A stretch of 64,000 bases of DNA from JAEUHO01 sp046350655 (lineage in GTDB: Bacteria > Planctomycetota > PLA2 > JAEUHO01): the NCBI GenBank assembly GCA_046350655.1, contig JAXMAB010000004.1:1104595-1168594 (forward strand). The letters are read 5' to 3'. The translations under genes were made by a program, and so were the position numbers. This document shows positions 7,337-15,630 of this stretch, piece by piece. Each line of letters starts with the position of its first letter. Position 1 is the first letter of the stretch. The notes beneath the pieces are model-generated. The model made no database searches, was not told the origin of the DNA, and worked only from the letters and a program-made list of their open reading frames with translations.

Positions 7337-9163
7337 ATGTGCGGCATCGCCGGCGTCGTCGGAGCGGACCCGCACGACACGCCCGACCCCCTCGCGCCCG
7401 CGCTGGCGACCCTGGCCCCGCGGGGCCCGGACGGGGGCGGTCGCGCCGCGGGCAAGCTCGGGCTGCGGTCGGTGCAGCTCGGGGCCCGCCGGCTCGCGCT
7501 CGTGGACGTCGCGGGCGGGCGACAGCCGTTCGTGCGCCCGTCGGGCGCGATCCTGGTCGTCAACGGCGAGATCTACAACCACGACGCGCTGCGGGCCGAG
7601 CTCGCGTCGCGCGGCGAGGTCTTCCGCTCGCGCTGCGACGGCGAGGTGCTCGCGGCGCTCCTCGAGCGCGACGGCGTGGCCGGCCTGTCGCGGGTCGAGG
7701 GGTCGTACGCGTTCGCGTTCCTCGCCGGCCCCGAGGGGCCGCTGCTGCTCGGGCGCGACCCCGCGGGCGTCCGCCCGCTGGCGTGGTCGCGGACGCCGCG
7801 CGGGCTCGTGTTCGCGTCGACGGTCGACGCGTTGCTCGCGACCGGCCTCGTCGTCCCGCGGGCCGACCCCGTCGCCATCGCGCAGGTGCTGCGCGACGGC
7901 GTGGTGCTCGGGACGCGCTCGGCGATCGAGGGCGTGTCGCGGCTCGAGCCGGGCGACGTGCTCGAGGTGCGACCGGACCTCTCCGTCGCGTTCCACCGCG
8001 TGCCGACCGAGCCGCCGCCGCCGGTCCCCGAGGGCGACCCCGAGAGCGGCGTGCTCGACGCGCTCCGGGCCGCCGTCGAGGACCGCCTCAAGGTCGAACG
8101 GCCGCTCGGCGTCTTCCTGTCGGGCGGCATCGACAGCGCGCTCGTCGCGTCGTTCGCCCGCGTCCGCGGCGACGTCACGTCGTACACCGTCACGTTCCCC
8201 GGGCACCCCGCGGCCGACGAGGCGAAGCGGGCGGCGCGGACGGCGGCGCGGCTGGGGCTGCGCCACGTCGAGGTGCCGTGCCCCGCCGACCCGACGCCGT
8301 GGGTGCTCGGCGCGGCCCGCGCGTTCGACGAGCCGTTCGCCGACGCGAGCGCCGTCCCCACGTGGGGCCTCGGGAAGTTCGCGGGCGCGACGGTCCGCGC
8401 GGCGCTCCTCGGCACCGGCGGCGACGAGGTGTTCGGCGGCTATCGGCGGTACTGGCTGCTCGGCGCCGGGCCGTGGCTGCGGCAGGTGCCGGGCTGGGTC
8501 CGCGAGCCGCTCGCGACCGTGCTCGAGAAGGCGGTGCCGCCGGGCGCGCGGATCCTCCGCGCCGCCGGCGACCCCGAGGGGCTCTACCGCGGCCTCATGC
8601 GCCTCGCCGCGCCCTCCGAGGTCGAGGCGCTCGCGGGCCCGGTCTGGCGCGACCTCCCCGACGAGCCCCGCCTCGCGGGCCCGACGAACGCCGCCGAGGC
8701 CATGGCCGACGACCGCCGTCGCTACCTGCCCTACGACCTCCTCGTGAAGGAGGACCGCGCGCTCATGGCCCACGGCGTCGAGGGGCGCCACCCGTTCCTC
8801 GACCACCGCGTCGCGGCCGCCGCGCGCCGCCTCGAGACCGTGGGCGGCGCCGGACGCGGCCGGCAGAAGGCCGTGCTGCGCGCGTACGTGCGCGAGGTCG
8901 TCGACCCCGATCTCGCCCGCGTGGGGAAACACGGCTTCTCGTTCCCCTGCGACGCGTTGTACTCGGGACCGCTGTGCCCGCTCGCCGAGGACGTCCTGAC
9001 GTCGCGCCGGGCGCGGGAGCGCGGGTTCGTGGACCCCGAGGCGACGCAGCGGCTCCTGCGCGAGCACGTGACCGGCAAGCGGCTCCGCGGCGCGCTCCTG
9101 CACGCGCTCGTGATGCTCGAGCTGTGGGCCCGGCGCGCCGTGGACCGCGTGACGACCGTCTGA
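7337..9163 (+). CDS. asnB: Asparagine synthetase (glutamine-hydrolysing)
   Basis: A 608-residue protein of usual AsnB length. It begins MCGIAGVVG, so Cys2 becomes the N-terminal nucleophile of the class II glutamine amidotransferase domain. RGPDGGG and VNGEIYNHDALR are family markers of that domain. The C-terminal synthetase domain has the ATP pyrophosphatase loop SGGIDS at residues 262-267, then GTGGDEVFGGYRRYW and VKEDRALMAHGVEGRHPFLD. It converts aspartate, glutamine and ATP to asparagine. Relatives in sugar clusters modify cell-surface precursors or peptides, but nothing adjacent suggests that. AAGGAA about 12 nt upstream of the ATG is a modest ribosome site. Confidence 0.92.
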   Translation: MCGIAGVVGADPHDTPDPLAPALATLAPRGPDGGGRAAGKLGLRSVQLGARRLALVDVAGGRQPFVRPSGAILVVNGEIYNHDALRAELASRGEVFRSRCDGEVLAALLERDGVAGLSRVEGSYAFAFLAGPEGPLLLGRDPAGVRPLAWSRTPRGLVFASTVDALLATGLVVPRADPVAIAQVLRDGVVLGTRSAIEGVSRLEPGDVLEVRPDLSVAFHRVPTEPPPPVPEGDPESGVLDALRAAVEDRLKVERPLGVFLSGGIDSALVASFARVRGDVTSYTVTFPGHPAADEAKRAARTAARLGLRHVEVPCPADPTPWVLGAARAFDEPFADASAVPTWGLGKFAGATVRAALLGTGGDEVFGGYRRYWLLGAGPWLRQVPGWVREPLATVLEKAVPPGARILRAAGDPEGLYRGLMRLAAPSEVEALAGPVWRDLPDEPRLAGPTNAAEAMADDRRRYLPYDLLVKEDRALMAHGVEGRHPFLDHRVAAAARRLETVGGAGRGRQKAVLRAYVREVVDPDLARVGKHGFSFPCDALYSGPLCPLAEDVLTSRRARERGFVDPEATQRLLREHVTGKRLRGALLHALVMLELWARRAVDRVTTV

Positions 9164-9182
9164 CCGCGCGCCCGGCGCCGCG

Positions 9183-10958
9183 TCAGCGCGCCGCGGGCAC
9201 GAGCGTCGAGAAGTGCAGCGTCGGCCCGGGCAGGACGTCGGCCACGGCCTCGTCCACGTACCCCTCGAGGTGCAGGAAGAGGTCGAGCGCCCGCGGCGGG
9301 AGGTCGTCCACGACGAGCGACCCGTTCGCGTCGGTCACCCACGGCCCGCGGTCGGGGTCCGCGGGCGGCGGCGGGCTGCCCGCGGCGTCGGGACGCTCGA
9401 CCGAGCGCACCGCGACGCCGGGCAGCGGCACGCCGTCGGGGTCCTCGACGACCAGGTGGAGCCGGGCGCCGCGCGCCAGGCGCACCTCGACCGAGGTCTC
9501 CTCGTCGGCGCGCGTCGTCGCGTCCACCGCGCTCCACGCGTGGCCGGTCGTGTGCGCATGGACGTCCACGCGCCCGACGGGGAGGCCCTCGAGCCGGGCC
9601 ACGCCGTCGGCGTCGGTCGCCGCCTGGCGCCGCACCTGCGTGTCGCCCACGCGCACCAGCGCCACCACGCGCGCGGCGGCCGCCGGATGCCCGTCCGCGT
9701 CGCGGACCCGCACCGCGACGCGCCCCGCGGGCGCGAGCGCGAGCTCGGTGCGCGCGGCGCCGTCGCCGGGCGCGAGCCGCCCCGTCGCCGGGGCCGTGCC
9801 GTCGCCCTCGGCGACGACGGTGACCTCGCGATCCGTCGGGACGGGCAGGACGACGTCGCCGTTCGCGTCGGTCGTGCCCGTCGTCGAGAGGCGCGCCGCG
9901 TCGGCCGGCTCCGCGCCGGGCTCGGCGTTCCACCGCGCCTCGACGCGGGCGCCGGCGGCCGGCGCGCCGCGCGGGTCGCGGACGCGCACGGCGAGCGGGC
10001 GCCCCGGCGGCAGGACCGTGCGCTCCCCGAGCGAGGCGAGCGGCACGGAGACCGGCGGGCGGCCCGGCGCCTCGATCTCGAGCCGGCCCGTGGCGACGAG
10101 GTCGGTCGGCAGCGCGGTGTTCAGCGCATCGAACCCCTCGTCGCGCGCGAGCGCGCGCGGCGGACCGCCCAGCGGGCGGATGCGGAGCGTGGACGGCCGG
10201 AGGCCCGCGCCGCCGGGCGCGACGAAGCTCGTCGCGACGGGGACGCGCCGCACGAGCACGACCTCCAGCGGGCCGGGCGCGTCGAGGTGCGCGTAGAGGC
10301 AGGCGTCCACGTGGTCCGCGGACGACGCGCAGACCTTCACGAGCGGCGACGCCCCGCGCGGGACGCGGAGCCGCCCGTCGGCGTCCGCCTGCCCGACGGA
10401 CTCGTGACCGGCCGACTCCCAGCGGACCTGCGCGCCGGCGATCGGCCCGCGCTCGTCCTTCACCACGACGGTCCGGCCGTCGCCGGGCGGCGGTCGCGGC
10501 CCGACCGCGGCGGCCGGGAACGCGACCCGCAGCGACGGGGGCGCGACCCGCGGGACGCCGTGCCGGACCTCCGCCGCGCCGAGCCGCACCGCCAGCTCGT
10601 CGTCGGCGGGGCCGGCGGACACCTCGAGCGGGGTGGTGGCGTCGGTGCCCGCCGCCCGCGACGCGACGGCGCCGCCGAGCCGCACGCTCGCGTCCGCGGG
10701 CGCCGAACCGGCCGGGGGCGCGACGACGACGGCGACGCGACGCCCGGCCGGCTTCGGCGGGGCGATCGGGCCTCCCGGGACGACCCGGTCCGGGGCCGGC
10801 GTGGTGCCCGACGCGACGGGGCGCGAGCCGCGGTCGCCGCCGCCCCCGGGCCAGACCCCGGGCAGGAAGCGGTTGAGCTCCAGCAGGAACGCGATCAGGA
10901 GCGCGAGGATCACGACGACGAGGAGTCGTCCCGGGCGGAAGCGTTTGCGGTCGGCCAC
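9183..10958 (-). CDS. Membrane-anchored protein with carboxypeptidase-regulatory-like repeats
   Basis: A 591-residue protein with a basic N-terminus (MADRKRFRPGR), one hydrophobic segment at about residues 11-29 and a Gly/Pro-rich linker. It is anchored with most of the chain outside. Four to five beta-rich units follow, opening with VKDERGPIAGAQVRW, VRDPRGAPAAGARVEARW, VRDADGHPAAAARVVALV and VEDPDGVPLPGVAVRSV. These match the repeat type of the large protein at 325-4101. No enzymatic motif is seen, so an envelope role is inferred. The start is GTG (complement at 10956-10958). TAGGCT on the same strand ends 6 nt upstream and there is no Shine-Dalgarno, so the message may be leaderless. Confidence 0.8.
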   Translation of the reverse strand: MADRKRFRPGRLLVVVILALLIAFLLELNRFLPGVWPGGGGDRGSRPVASGTTPAPDRVVPGGPIAPPKPAGRRVAVVVAPPAGSAPADASVRLGGAVASRAAGTDATTPLEVSAGPADDELAVRLGAAEVRHGVPRVAPPSLRVAFPAAAVGPRPPPGDGRTVVVKDERGPIAGAQVRWESAGHESVGQADADGRLRVPRGASPLVKVCASSADHVDACLYAHLDAPGPLEVVLVRRVPVATSFVAPGGAGLRPSTLRIRPLGGPPRALARDEGFDALNTALPTDLVATGRLEIEAPGRPPVSVPLASLGERTVLPPGRPLAVRVRDPRGAPAAGARVEARWNAEPGAEPADAARLSTTGTTDANGDVVLPVPTDREVTVVAEGDGTAPATGRLAPGDGAARTELALAPAGRVAVRVRDADGHPAAAARVVALVRVGDTQVRRQAATDADGVARLEGLPVGRVDVHAHTTGHAWSAVDATTRADEETSVEVRLARGARLHLVVEDPDGVPLPGVAVRSVERPDAAGSPPPPADPDRGPWVTDANGSLVVDDLPPRALDLFLHLEGYVDEAVADVLPGPTLHFSTLVPAAR

Positions 10959-10964
10959 GGGGTC

Positions 10965-10970
10965 AGCCTA
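10965..10970 (-). promoter_or_regulatory. Possible -10 box, short-leader promoter
   Basis: Minus-strand TAGGCT lies 6 nt before the GTG start at 10958, with no Shine-Dalgarno between. Confidence 0.35.
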
Positions 10971-11004
10971 CCGCAGCCCTCCGGGCCGCACCCGCGCCGA
11001 CGGG

Positions 11005-11448
11005 CTACTTCGCGCGCTTCGACGTCCGGGCCGACTTCGGCTTCAGCCCGCGGCCGGCGAGCATCTTGCGCACGCGGGCCGCGCGCTGGGCGGGCGTCAT
11101 CGCGTCCCAGTGGGCCTTGATCGACGCCTTCAGCTTCGCGCTCCGCGCCGACGGCGGGCCCTTCTTCTTGGGCTTCGGCTTGAGGCCCCGCGCGGCCAGC
11201 ATCTTCTTGATGCGGGCGGCGCGCTGCTTCGGGGACATCGTGTCCCAGTGGGCCTTGATCGAGCGCGAGAGCCTCGCGCCCTTGTCGCCGACGACCTCGC
11301 CCTTCGCCGCGACCGCCATGCCGACGGAACGAGCGGCCGAGGATGCCTCACGCGTCGCGGTCGCGGCGACCGACGTCACGAGGCGCGAGACGGCGGTGAC
11401 GAGGTCACGGAGCGAGGCGGCGACGGCGGCGGGAAGATGAGGTTTCAT
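11005..11448 (-). CDS. Small basic protein with a duplicated KAHWDxMxPxQRAAR motif
   Basis: A 147-residue Lys/Arg/Ala-rich protein. The first ~55 residues form an Ala/Ser-rich, probably helical segment. Two copies of a ~33-residue unit follow at about 60-92 (SIKAHWDTMSPKQRAARIKK, then MLAARGLKPK) and 106-138 (SIKAHWDAMTPAQRAARVRK, then MLAGRGLKPK), joined and followed by basic linkers. The composition resembles histone H1-like or other nucleic-acid-binding proteins. The repeated helix with conserved H-W-D also recalls short DNA-binding tails of NUMOD-like type. DNA or RNA binding is an inference only. ATG 11448 is preferred over a GTG at 11472, because a palindrome spans the intervening bases. 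Confidence 0.6.
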   Translation of the reverse strand: MKPHLPAAVAASLRDLVTAVSRLVTSVAATATREASSAARSVGMAVAAKGEVVGDKGARLSRSIKAHWDTMSPKQRAARIKKMLAARGLKPKPKKKGPPSARSAKLKASIKAHWDAMTPAQRAARVRKMLAGRGLKPKSARTSKRAK

Positions 11449-11452
11449 TCGA

Positions 11453-11487
11453 TCGAGTGTAGACCCGTGCACGAGTCGGACACTCGA
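11453..11487. promoter_or_regulatory. 35-bp dyad just upstream of the basic-protein gene
   Basis: Perfect 8-bp inverted arms TCGAGTGT (11453-11460) and ACACTCGA (11480-11487) flank a 19-nt centre that itself contains the palindrome GTGCAC. The dyad starts 4 nt before the ATG at 11448, so it could be an operator or a leader hairpin controlling that gene. Confidence 0.4.
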
Positions 11488-11506
11488 AAGGATGAACCGA
11501 CGGCGA

Positions 11507-11520
11507 CCGGGCCTCGCGTC
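11507..11520 (-). repeat. Dispersed GCGAGGCCCG-core motif copy
   Basis: CCGGGCCTCGCGTC, the short form of the motif in reverse orientation, in the gap between the basic-protein gene and the first thioredoxin-like gene. Confidence 0.5.
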
Positions 11521-11664
11521 GGCGGCCCGCGGCCGCGTCCCGACGGACGGCGGCCCTAACGGATGCGGAACGCGTCCGAGGCGCGGCCGGACCGGCGGCC
11601 GACGCCGGGCGGCGGGAGCCCCGACCCCCTCGAAGGGGGATCGTCGTCGGCCGCGGGTCGATCG

Positions 11665-12927
11665 TCAGCGGCTGCGGAAGAGCGGCGCCCAACGGCTGCC
11701 GCGGAAGCGCGCGTACGCGTCGCGGCGGAGCATGTCGGCGGTGGCCGCGTTGGCGGACGCGCCGGCGATCTGCTGGAGGACCTTCATGGCCTCCTGGCCG
11801 CGGACCGCGTCGACCGACGCGGGGTGGATCGTGCCGGCGAGCTCGCGGGCGAGCGCCTCGAGGAGGCGCAGCGCCGCGTCGGGCCGCTGGTCGCCGGCGT
11901 ACCGCTCGGCGTCGTTCATGGTGCGCGCGACCCACTGGTTCGCGCGGTCCACGAGCGCCGACATCTCGGCGCCGTCCGGGACCGACGGCTCGCGCGCGTC
12001 CTCGGCGATGCGGAGCACCTCGCCCCACTGCTCGCGGACGGCCGCGGCGCGGGCGCGCTCGATCGGGGTCGCGGCGCGCACGGCCGCCGGCGACTTCGGG
12101 GCCGGCGCGGGCGCGGGCGCGACGAACGGCGCGGGCTTGGGCGTCGCGGGGGCCGGCGCGACGAACGGCGCGGGCTTCGGCGTCGCGGGCGCGGGCGCCG
12201 CGAACGGCGTCGCCTTGGGCGCGACCGGCGCGGGGGCGGCGTACGGCATCGGCGCCGGCGTCGCGGGGGTCGGCGCGGGCAGGACGAACGGGGTCGGCTT
12301 CGGCGGCGCCGGCGGCGGCACGACGGCCGGCGCGGGCGGCGCGACCTTCGGAGTGGGCGCGGGCGGCGGGGGCGTCGGGGCCGGACGCGGCGCCGGGTTC
12401 ACGTACGGCGTCGGGGCCGGGCGGACGGGCGCCGGGGCCGCGGCGGGGGCCAGCCGGCGGCAACGCTCCTCGGCGATGGCGAGGTGCTGCATCACCGCGC
12501 CGGGCGTCGTCGAGCCGTACCAGCCCGTGACCCAGCGCAGGTCGGCCGTCACGAAGCCGCACAGCGGCAGCATCGTCGCGCCGGGCAGGCTCTGCTCGAG
12601 GAGCGACTTGCACGGCGACCCGTCGTCGTCGCAGTCGTCGGCGAACCCGACGGCCACGGCGTTCATCCGCGAGCGGATCGGCTCCTGCGGGATGATGTTC
12701 GACACGAGGCGCCGGCACTGGCTGCACTGCAGCCGGCCCGACTCGATGAAGATCAGCTTGTTCGACGCGCGCGCGACCTGCTGCGCCTCGGACAGCGAGC
12801 GGTACCACACGAGGGCGCCGTTGTCGGCGAAGTAGGGGTGGGCGCCGCCCGCGGCGTGCGCGGGAGCGGGGACGACACAGGCGGCCGACGCGACGACGAT
12901 CGCGGCGAGCCAAGCGCGGCGGTTCAA
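11665..12927 (-). CDS. Secreted thioredoxin-like protein with CxxC and Pro/Ala-rich linker (paralogue 1)
   Basis: A 420-residue protein with a signal peptide (MNRRAWLAAIVVASAAC, probable cleavage after AHA at 25). A thioredoxin-fold module follows at about 30-160 with the motif C68-S-Q-C71, the strand KLIFIESG before it and LRWVTGWYG after. Residues about 165-290 are a repetitive Pro/Ala linker (APAPATPKPAPFVAPAP units). A helical C-terminal domain ends in YARFRGSRWAPLF. It is likely a periplasmic redox or dithiol protein with unknown partner. The first of three tandem paralogues in gene position, it is the last if read along the minus strand. The start codon is TTG (complement at 12925-12927), supported by a strong GGAGGG upstream. 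Confidence 0.75.
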   Translation of the reverse strand: MNRRAWLAAIVVASAACVVPAPAHAAGGAHPYFADNGALVWYRSLSEAQQVARASNKLIFIESGRLQCSQCRRLVSNIIPQEPIRSRMNAVAVGFADDCDDDGSPCKSLLEQSLPGATMLPLCGFVTADLRWVTGWYGSTTPGAVMQHLAIAEERCRRLAPAAAPAPVRPAPTPYVNPAPRPAPTPPPPAPTPKVAPPAPAVVPPPAPPKPTPFVLPAPTPATPAPMPYAAPAPVAPKATPFAAPAPATPKPAPFVAPAPATPKPAPFVAPAPAPAPKSPAAVRAATPIERARAAAVREQWGEVLRIAEDAREPSVPDGAEMSALVDRANQWVARTMNDAERYAGDQRPDAALRLLEALARELAGTIHPASVDAVRGQEAMKVLQQIAGASANAATADMLRRDAYARFRGSRWAPLFRSR

Positions 12928-13140
12928 AGCCGGACCCTCCCGGGGCGCAGGACGGGCGCCCTCCCGTCACGGGGGTCGAGCGACGGTGGGGGCGGAGTAT
13001 GGCCCTCCCGACCGACATTCGACGCTCGCGTCGGACGCGCTCGCGGAGAGGCTGCGAACCTCCCCCCTCCGCAGGTCGGTTCCGGCTCCTCCACCCTTGA
13101 GGCGGGAGCGCGCGGAACGGCGGGAAACGGCTCGATGCCC

Positions 13141-13157
13141 GGGACCGCGAGGCCCGG
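13141..13157 (+). repeat. Dispersed GCGAGGCCCG-core motif, full 17-mer copy
   Basis: Exact match to GGGACCGCGAGGCCCGG, followed by CGGCCGTCGGGCC, which extends the GC-rich dyad. Confidence 0.65.
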
Positions 13158-13195
13158 CGGCCGTCGGGCCACAGGGCCCCCCCCGGAAACGCACA

Positions 13196-13229
13196 GGGCC
13201 GCGCGGGGCCGAAGGACCCCGCGCGGCCC
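13196..13229 (-). terminator. Terminator-like hairpin after paralogue 2
   Basis: Perfect 13-bp arms at 13196-13208 and 13217-13229 with an 8-nt loop. On the minus strand, downstream of the gene ending at 13250, the stem is followed within about ten bases by a short T-run (GTTTCC). Confidence 0.6.
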
Positions 13230-13249
13230 GCGTGCGACGGACGCCGCGA

Positions 13250-14266
13250 TTACTCGAACAGGACGCTCCAGCGCGTGCCGCGGTAGGTCGTCCGGGCGAC
13301 CTCGAGCATCTTCGCGCGCTCGGCGGCCGGCGTCGCGTCGATGCGGCGGGCGAGGTCCACGGCGCGCTCGCCGCGCTCCGCCTCGGCGGCGACCGGGCCG
13401 GTCGGCGCCGCGCGGCGCAGGCCCGCGAGGACCTCGGCCGCGTGGTCGCACCGGCGGGCGCGGGCCGCGTCCACGGCGGTCGCGAGGGACCGCTCGCACC
13501 ACCCCGACGACGTCGCGACGAGCGACTTCCACGCGGTCGGGTCGGCGCGCACCGGCAGGCGCGCCGCGTCCGCGTCGAGCGAGAGCACGGTCCCGTGCTC
13601 GCCGCGCGCCGCGGCGGCGCGGGCCGCCGCGAGCAGGTTCACCGCCTTCGACGCGTCCTCGGCGGTCCACGACGGCGTCTTCGCGGGCGCCGTCGGGCCG
13701 ACGGCGATCCCGGCGCCCGGCTTCGTCGCGGCGTCGACGGTCAGCGCGCCGCGGGGCGCGGTCGCCGGCGCGGACGGCGCGGGCGCCGCCGCGGCCGCGG
13801 CGCGCGCCTTCAGGGAGCGCTGCGCGCCCTCGGCCGTCGAGAGGTGCCGACACACCTCGTCGGCGCCGATGCCGCCCTCCCAGCCGGTGACCCACTTGAG
13901 GTCGGGCGTCAGGATCCCGACGAACGGCAGCATGCTCGCCGCGGGCATCGACGCGCGGAAGATCGCCTCGACGCGCGGGTCCGGCTCGTCGCAGTCGGCG
14001 GCGAGGCCCACGCAGGCGGCCGCGAGGCGGTCCTTCACGTTCGGGAGGATCCGCTCGACGAGGATGCGGCAGTTGCGGCACTCGCGCCGGCCGTACTCGA
14101 CGAAGATCAGGCGCTGCGACGACTGGGCCGCGGATCGCGCCTTGTCCAGGCAGGTGCACCACGAGAGCGCGCCCTGGTCTTGGAAGTAGGGGTGCGGATC
14201 GGCGGAGACGGTCGGAGCGAGCAGAGCGCCGGCAAGGATGCCGGCGGCGAGGAGGGTTCGCCGCAT
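13250..14266 (-). CDS. Secreted thioredoxin-like protein with CxxC (paralogue 2)
   Basis: A 338-residue protein from the ATG at 14266, with signal peptide MRRTLLAAGILAGALLAPTV and likely cleavage after SA at 22. The thioredoxin-like module at about 25-150 carries C63-R-N-C66 (RRECRNCRILVERIL) and LKWVTGWEG. These align with paralogues 1 and 3 in order and spacing. Two extra cysteines (WCTC) sit near residue 37. An Ala-rich linker and a helical C-terminal domain follow, ending TYRGTRWSVLFE, the same closing motif as paralogue 1. A GTG 24 nt upstream would add eight residues before the signal peptide and is less likely. Role inferred: exported dithiol protein. Confidence 0.75.
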   Translation of the reverse strand: MRRTLLAAGILAGALLAPTVSADPHPYFQDQGALSWCTCLDKARSAAQSSQRLIFVEYGRRECRNCRILVERILPNVKDRLAAACVGLAADCDEPDPRVEAIFRASMPAASMLPFVGILTPDLKWVTGWEGGIGADEVCRHLSTAEGAQRSLKARAAAAAAPAPSAPATAPRGALTVDAATKPGAGIAVGPTAPAKTPSWTAEDASKAVNLLAAARAAAARGEHGTVLSLDADAARLPVRADPTAWKSLVATSSGWCERSLATAVDAARARRCDHAAEVLAGLRRAAPTGPVAAEAERGERAVDLARRIDATPAAERAKMLEVARTTYRGTRWSVLFE

Positions 14267-14571
14267 GGGTGCGCGGACTCCGGACGCCACGGTCGCTCGC
14301 CGCCGAACCCGTCCCGACGCGCTCCCGAGGACGTCCTTCCTCGAGTCCGCTCACCATCCTGCTGGGCGTGCCGAACGAACGTGGGCTGACTGCCCCCCGC
14401 CGAGCCTTGTCGGCCGACCGGGCGGGGCGACTTGAGCGCGATCCCGCGGGCCCCCGGGCCTCGCCGTCCCCGCCCCCCGACCGCCGCCCTCGGCTCGGAC
14501 CCGGCCCCCCGAAACGCGACGACGCCGGCGCCCGGGTCGGGCGCCGGCGTCGTCGAGGCGTCGCGGCGGGA
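14267..14571. other. Gap between thioredoxin-like paralogues 2 and 3
   Basis: This 305-bp gap holds the 17-bp-stem hairpin at 14517-14555 beside the end of paralogue 3. The rest is GC-rich sequence without a convincing open frame or promoter. Confidence 0.45.
14517..14555 (-). terminator. Terminator-like hairpin after paralogue 3
   Basis: Perfect 17-bp arms at 14517-14533 and 14539-14555 with the 5-nt loop GGGTC. It lies 16 bp beyond the stop of the minus-strand gene and is followed on that strand by GTTTCGGG. Stem length and the GTTTC follow-up mirror the hairpin at 13196-13229. Confidence 0.65.
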
Positions 14572-15630
14572 TCAGGCGAAGAGCGAGACCCAGACCGTGT
14601 CGCGGAGGTCCTTCTGCGCGCGCTCCTTCACCGCGGGCGCGTCGGCCGGGTCGCGCTCCATGCGGCGGAGGTTCCAGATCGCGACCTCGCCCTTGGCCGC
14701 CTCGCGGGCCTCGGGCGCGTCCTTCGCGCGCTCGCGGACCGACGCGAGGATCGCGCGGGCGCCGTCGTAGTCGCGGTCGTTGAGCGCGGAGGCGGCGCGG
14801 GCGAGGGCCTCGCGGGCCCACGTGCCGGCGTCGACGGGCGTCTCGACGACGGCCGGCGTGGCCGCCGCCGCGGGCGTCTCGAGGTCGGCCACGAGCTCGT
14901 CGCCGACGTCGGCGAGCTCGGCGTCCGGGAGCGACGTGAGCATCGCGGTCTCACGGGCCGCCGCGTCGCGCGGGAGCGCACCCTGCGTCCGCGGCGCGGT
15001 GCGCGCGCGGTCGAGGTCCGAGCGGAACTTCGCCGGGTCGGTGTGGCCCGAGAAGCCGTGGACCCAGCGCAGGTCGGGCGTGAAGAAGCCGACGAGCGGC
15101 AGCGTCACGGCGTTCGGGAGGTTGTTGCGGAGCGCCCAGAAGGCCTGGGAGCCCTGGTCGCGGTCCACGTCGTCGTAGTAGCCGACGACGCTCTGGCCCA
15201 GCTCGGCGGCCATGGACGGGATGATCGAGTTCTTGAGCTCCTGGCAGTTCTTGCAGCGGTCGCGGCCGGCCTCGATCAGGACGAGACGGCCGGTCTGGCG
15301 GGCGATCTGCTGCGCCTCGGCGAGCGACGACGCCCACTGGAACGACCCGCCCGTGCTCGGGGCGGCGGCGGGCGGCGGCGCGGGCGGCGTGTAGCTCGGC
15401 GCGGGCGGCGCGGACGGCGTGTACGTGGGGGGCGGCGTGTAGGGCTGCGTCGTCGTCCCCGGCGTCGGGACGACGCGCGACGAGACCACCCGGGGCTGGT
15501 ACGCCGGGGGGGGGGTCGGGGCCTGGGGGACCGCCACCGACGAGTTGTAGTTCTGGGCCTGCTGCTGGCTGCTGCAGCCGACCGCGAGGGCGGCGAGGGG
15601 AGCGACGGCGAGCCACGCGATGCGCTTCAT
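14572..15630 (-). CDS. Lipoprotein with thioredoxin-like CxxC module (paralogue 3)
   Basis: A 352-residue protein from the ATG at 15630. MKRIAWLAVAPLAALAVGC is a lipoprotein signal with the acylated Cys at 19. A Pro/Tyr/Thr-rich spacer (about 35-92) precedes the thioredoxin-like module. That module has C126-K-N-C129 (AGRDRCKNCQELKNSIIP) and LRWVHGFSG, clearly related to the two genes downstream. The C-terminal helical part ends in DTVWVSLFA, a degenerate form of the RGTRWSVLF ending of its paralogues. Here the spacer comes before the redox module, whereas it comes after it in paralogue 1. GGAG 6 nt upstream supports the start. Probably membrane-anchored, facing the periplasm. Confidence 0.75.
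   Translation of the reverse strand: MKRIAWLAVAPLAALAVGCSSQQQAQNYNSSVAVPQAPTPPPAYQPRVVSSRVVPTPGTTTQPYTPPPTYTPSAPPAPSYTPPAPPPAAAPSTGGSFQWASSLAEAQQIARQTGRLVLIEAGRDRCKNCQELKNSIIPSMAAELGQSVVGYYDDVDRDQGSQAFWALRNNLPNAVTLPLVGFFTPDLRWVHGFSGHTDPAKFRSDLDRARTAPRTQGALPRDAAARETAMLTSLPDAELADVGDELVADLETPAAAATPAVVETPVDAGTWAREALARAASALNDRDYDGARAILASVRERAKDAPEAREAAKGEVAIWNLRRMERDPADAPAVKERAQKDLRDTVWVSLFA

Larger units (their letters stand above)
12928..13249. other. Gap between thioredoxin-like paralogues 1 and 2
   Basis: This 322-bp gap holds a terminator-like hairpin at 13196-13229 next to the end of paralogue 2 and a dispersed-motif copy at 13141-13157. I see no coding region and no clear -10 box for paralogue 1. 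Confidence 0.5.
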
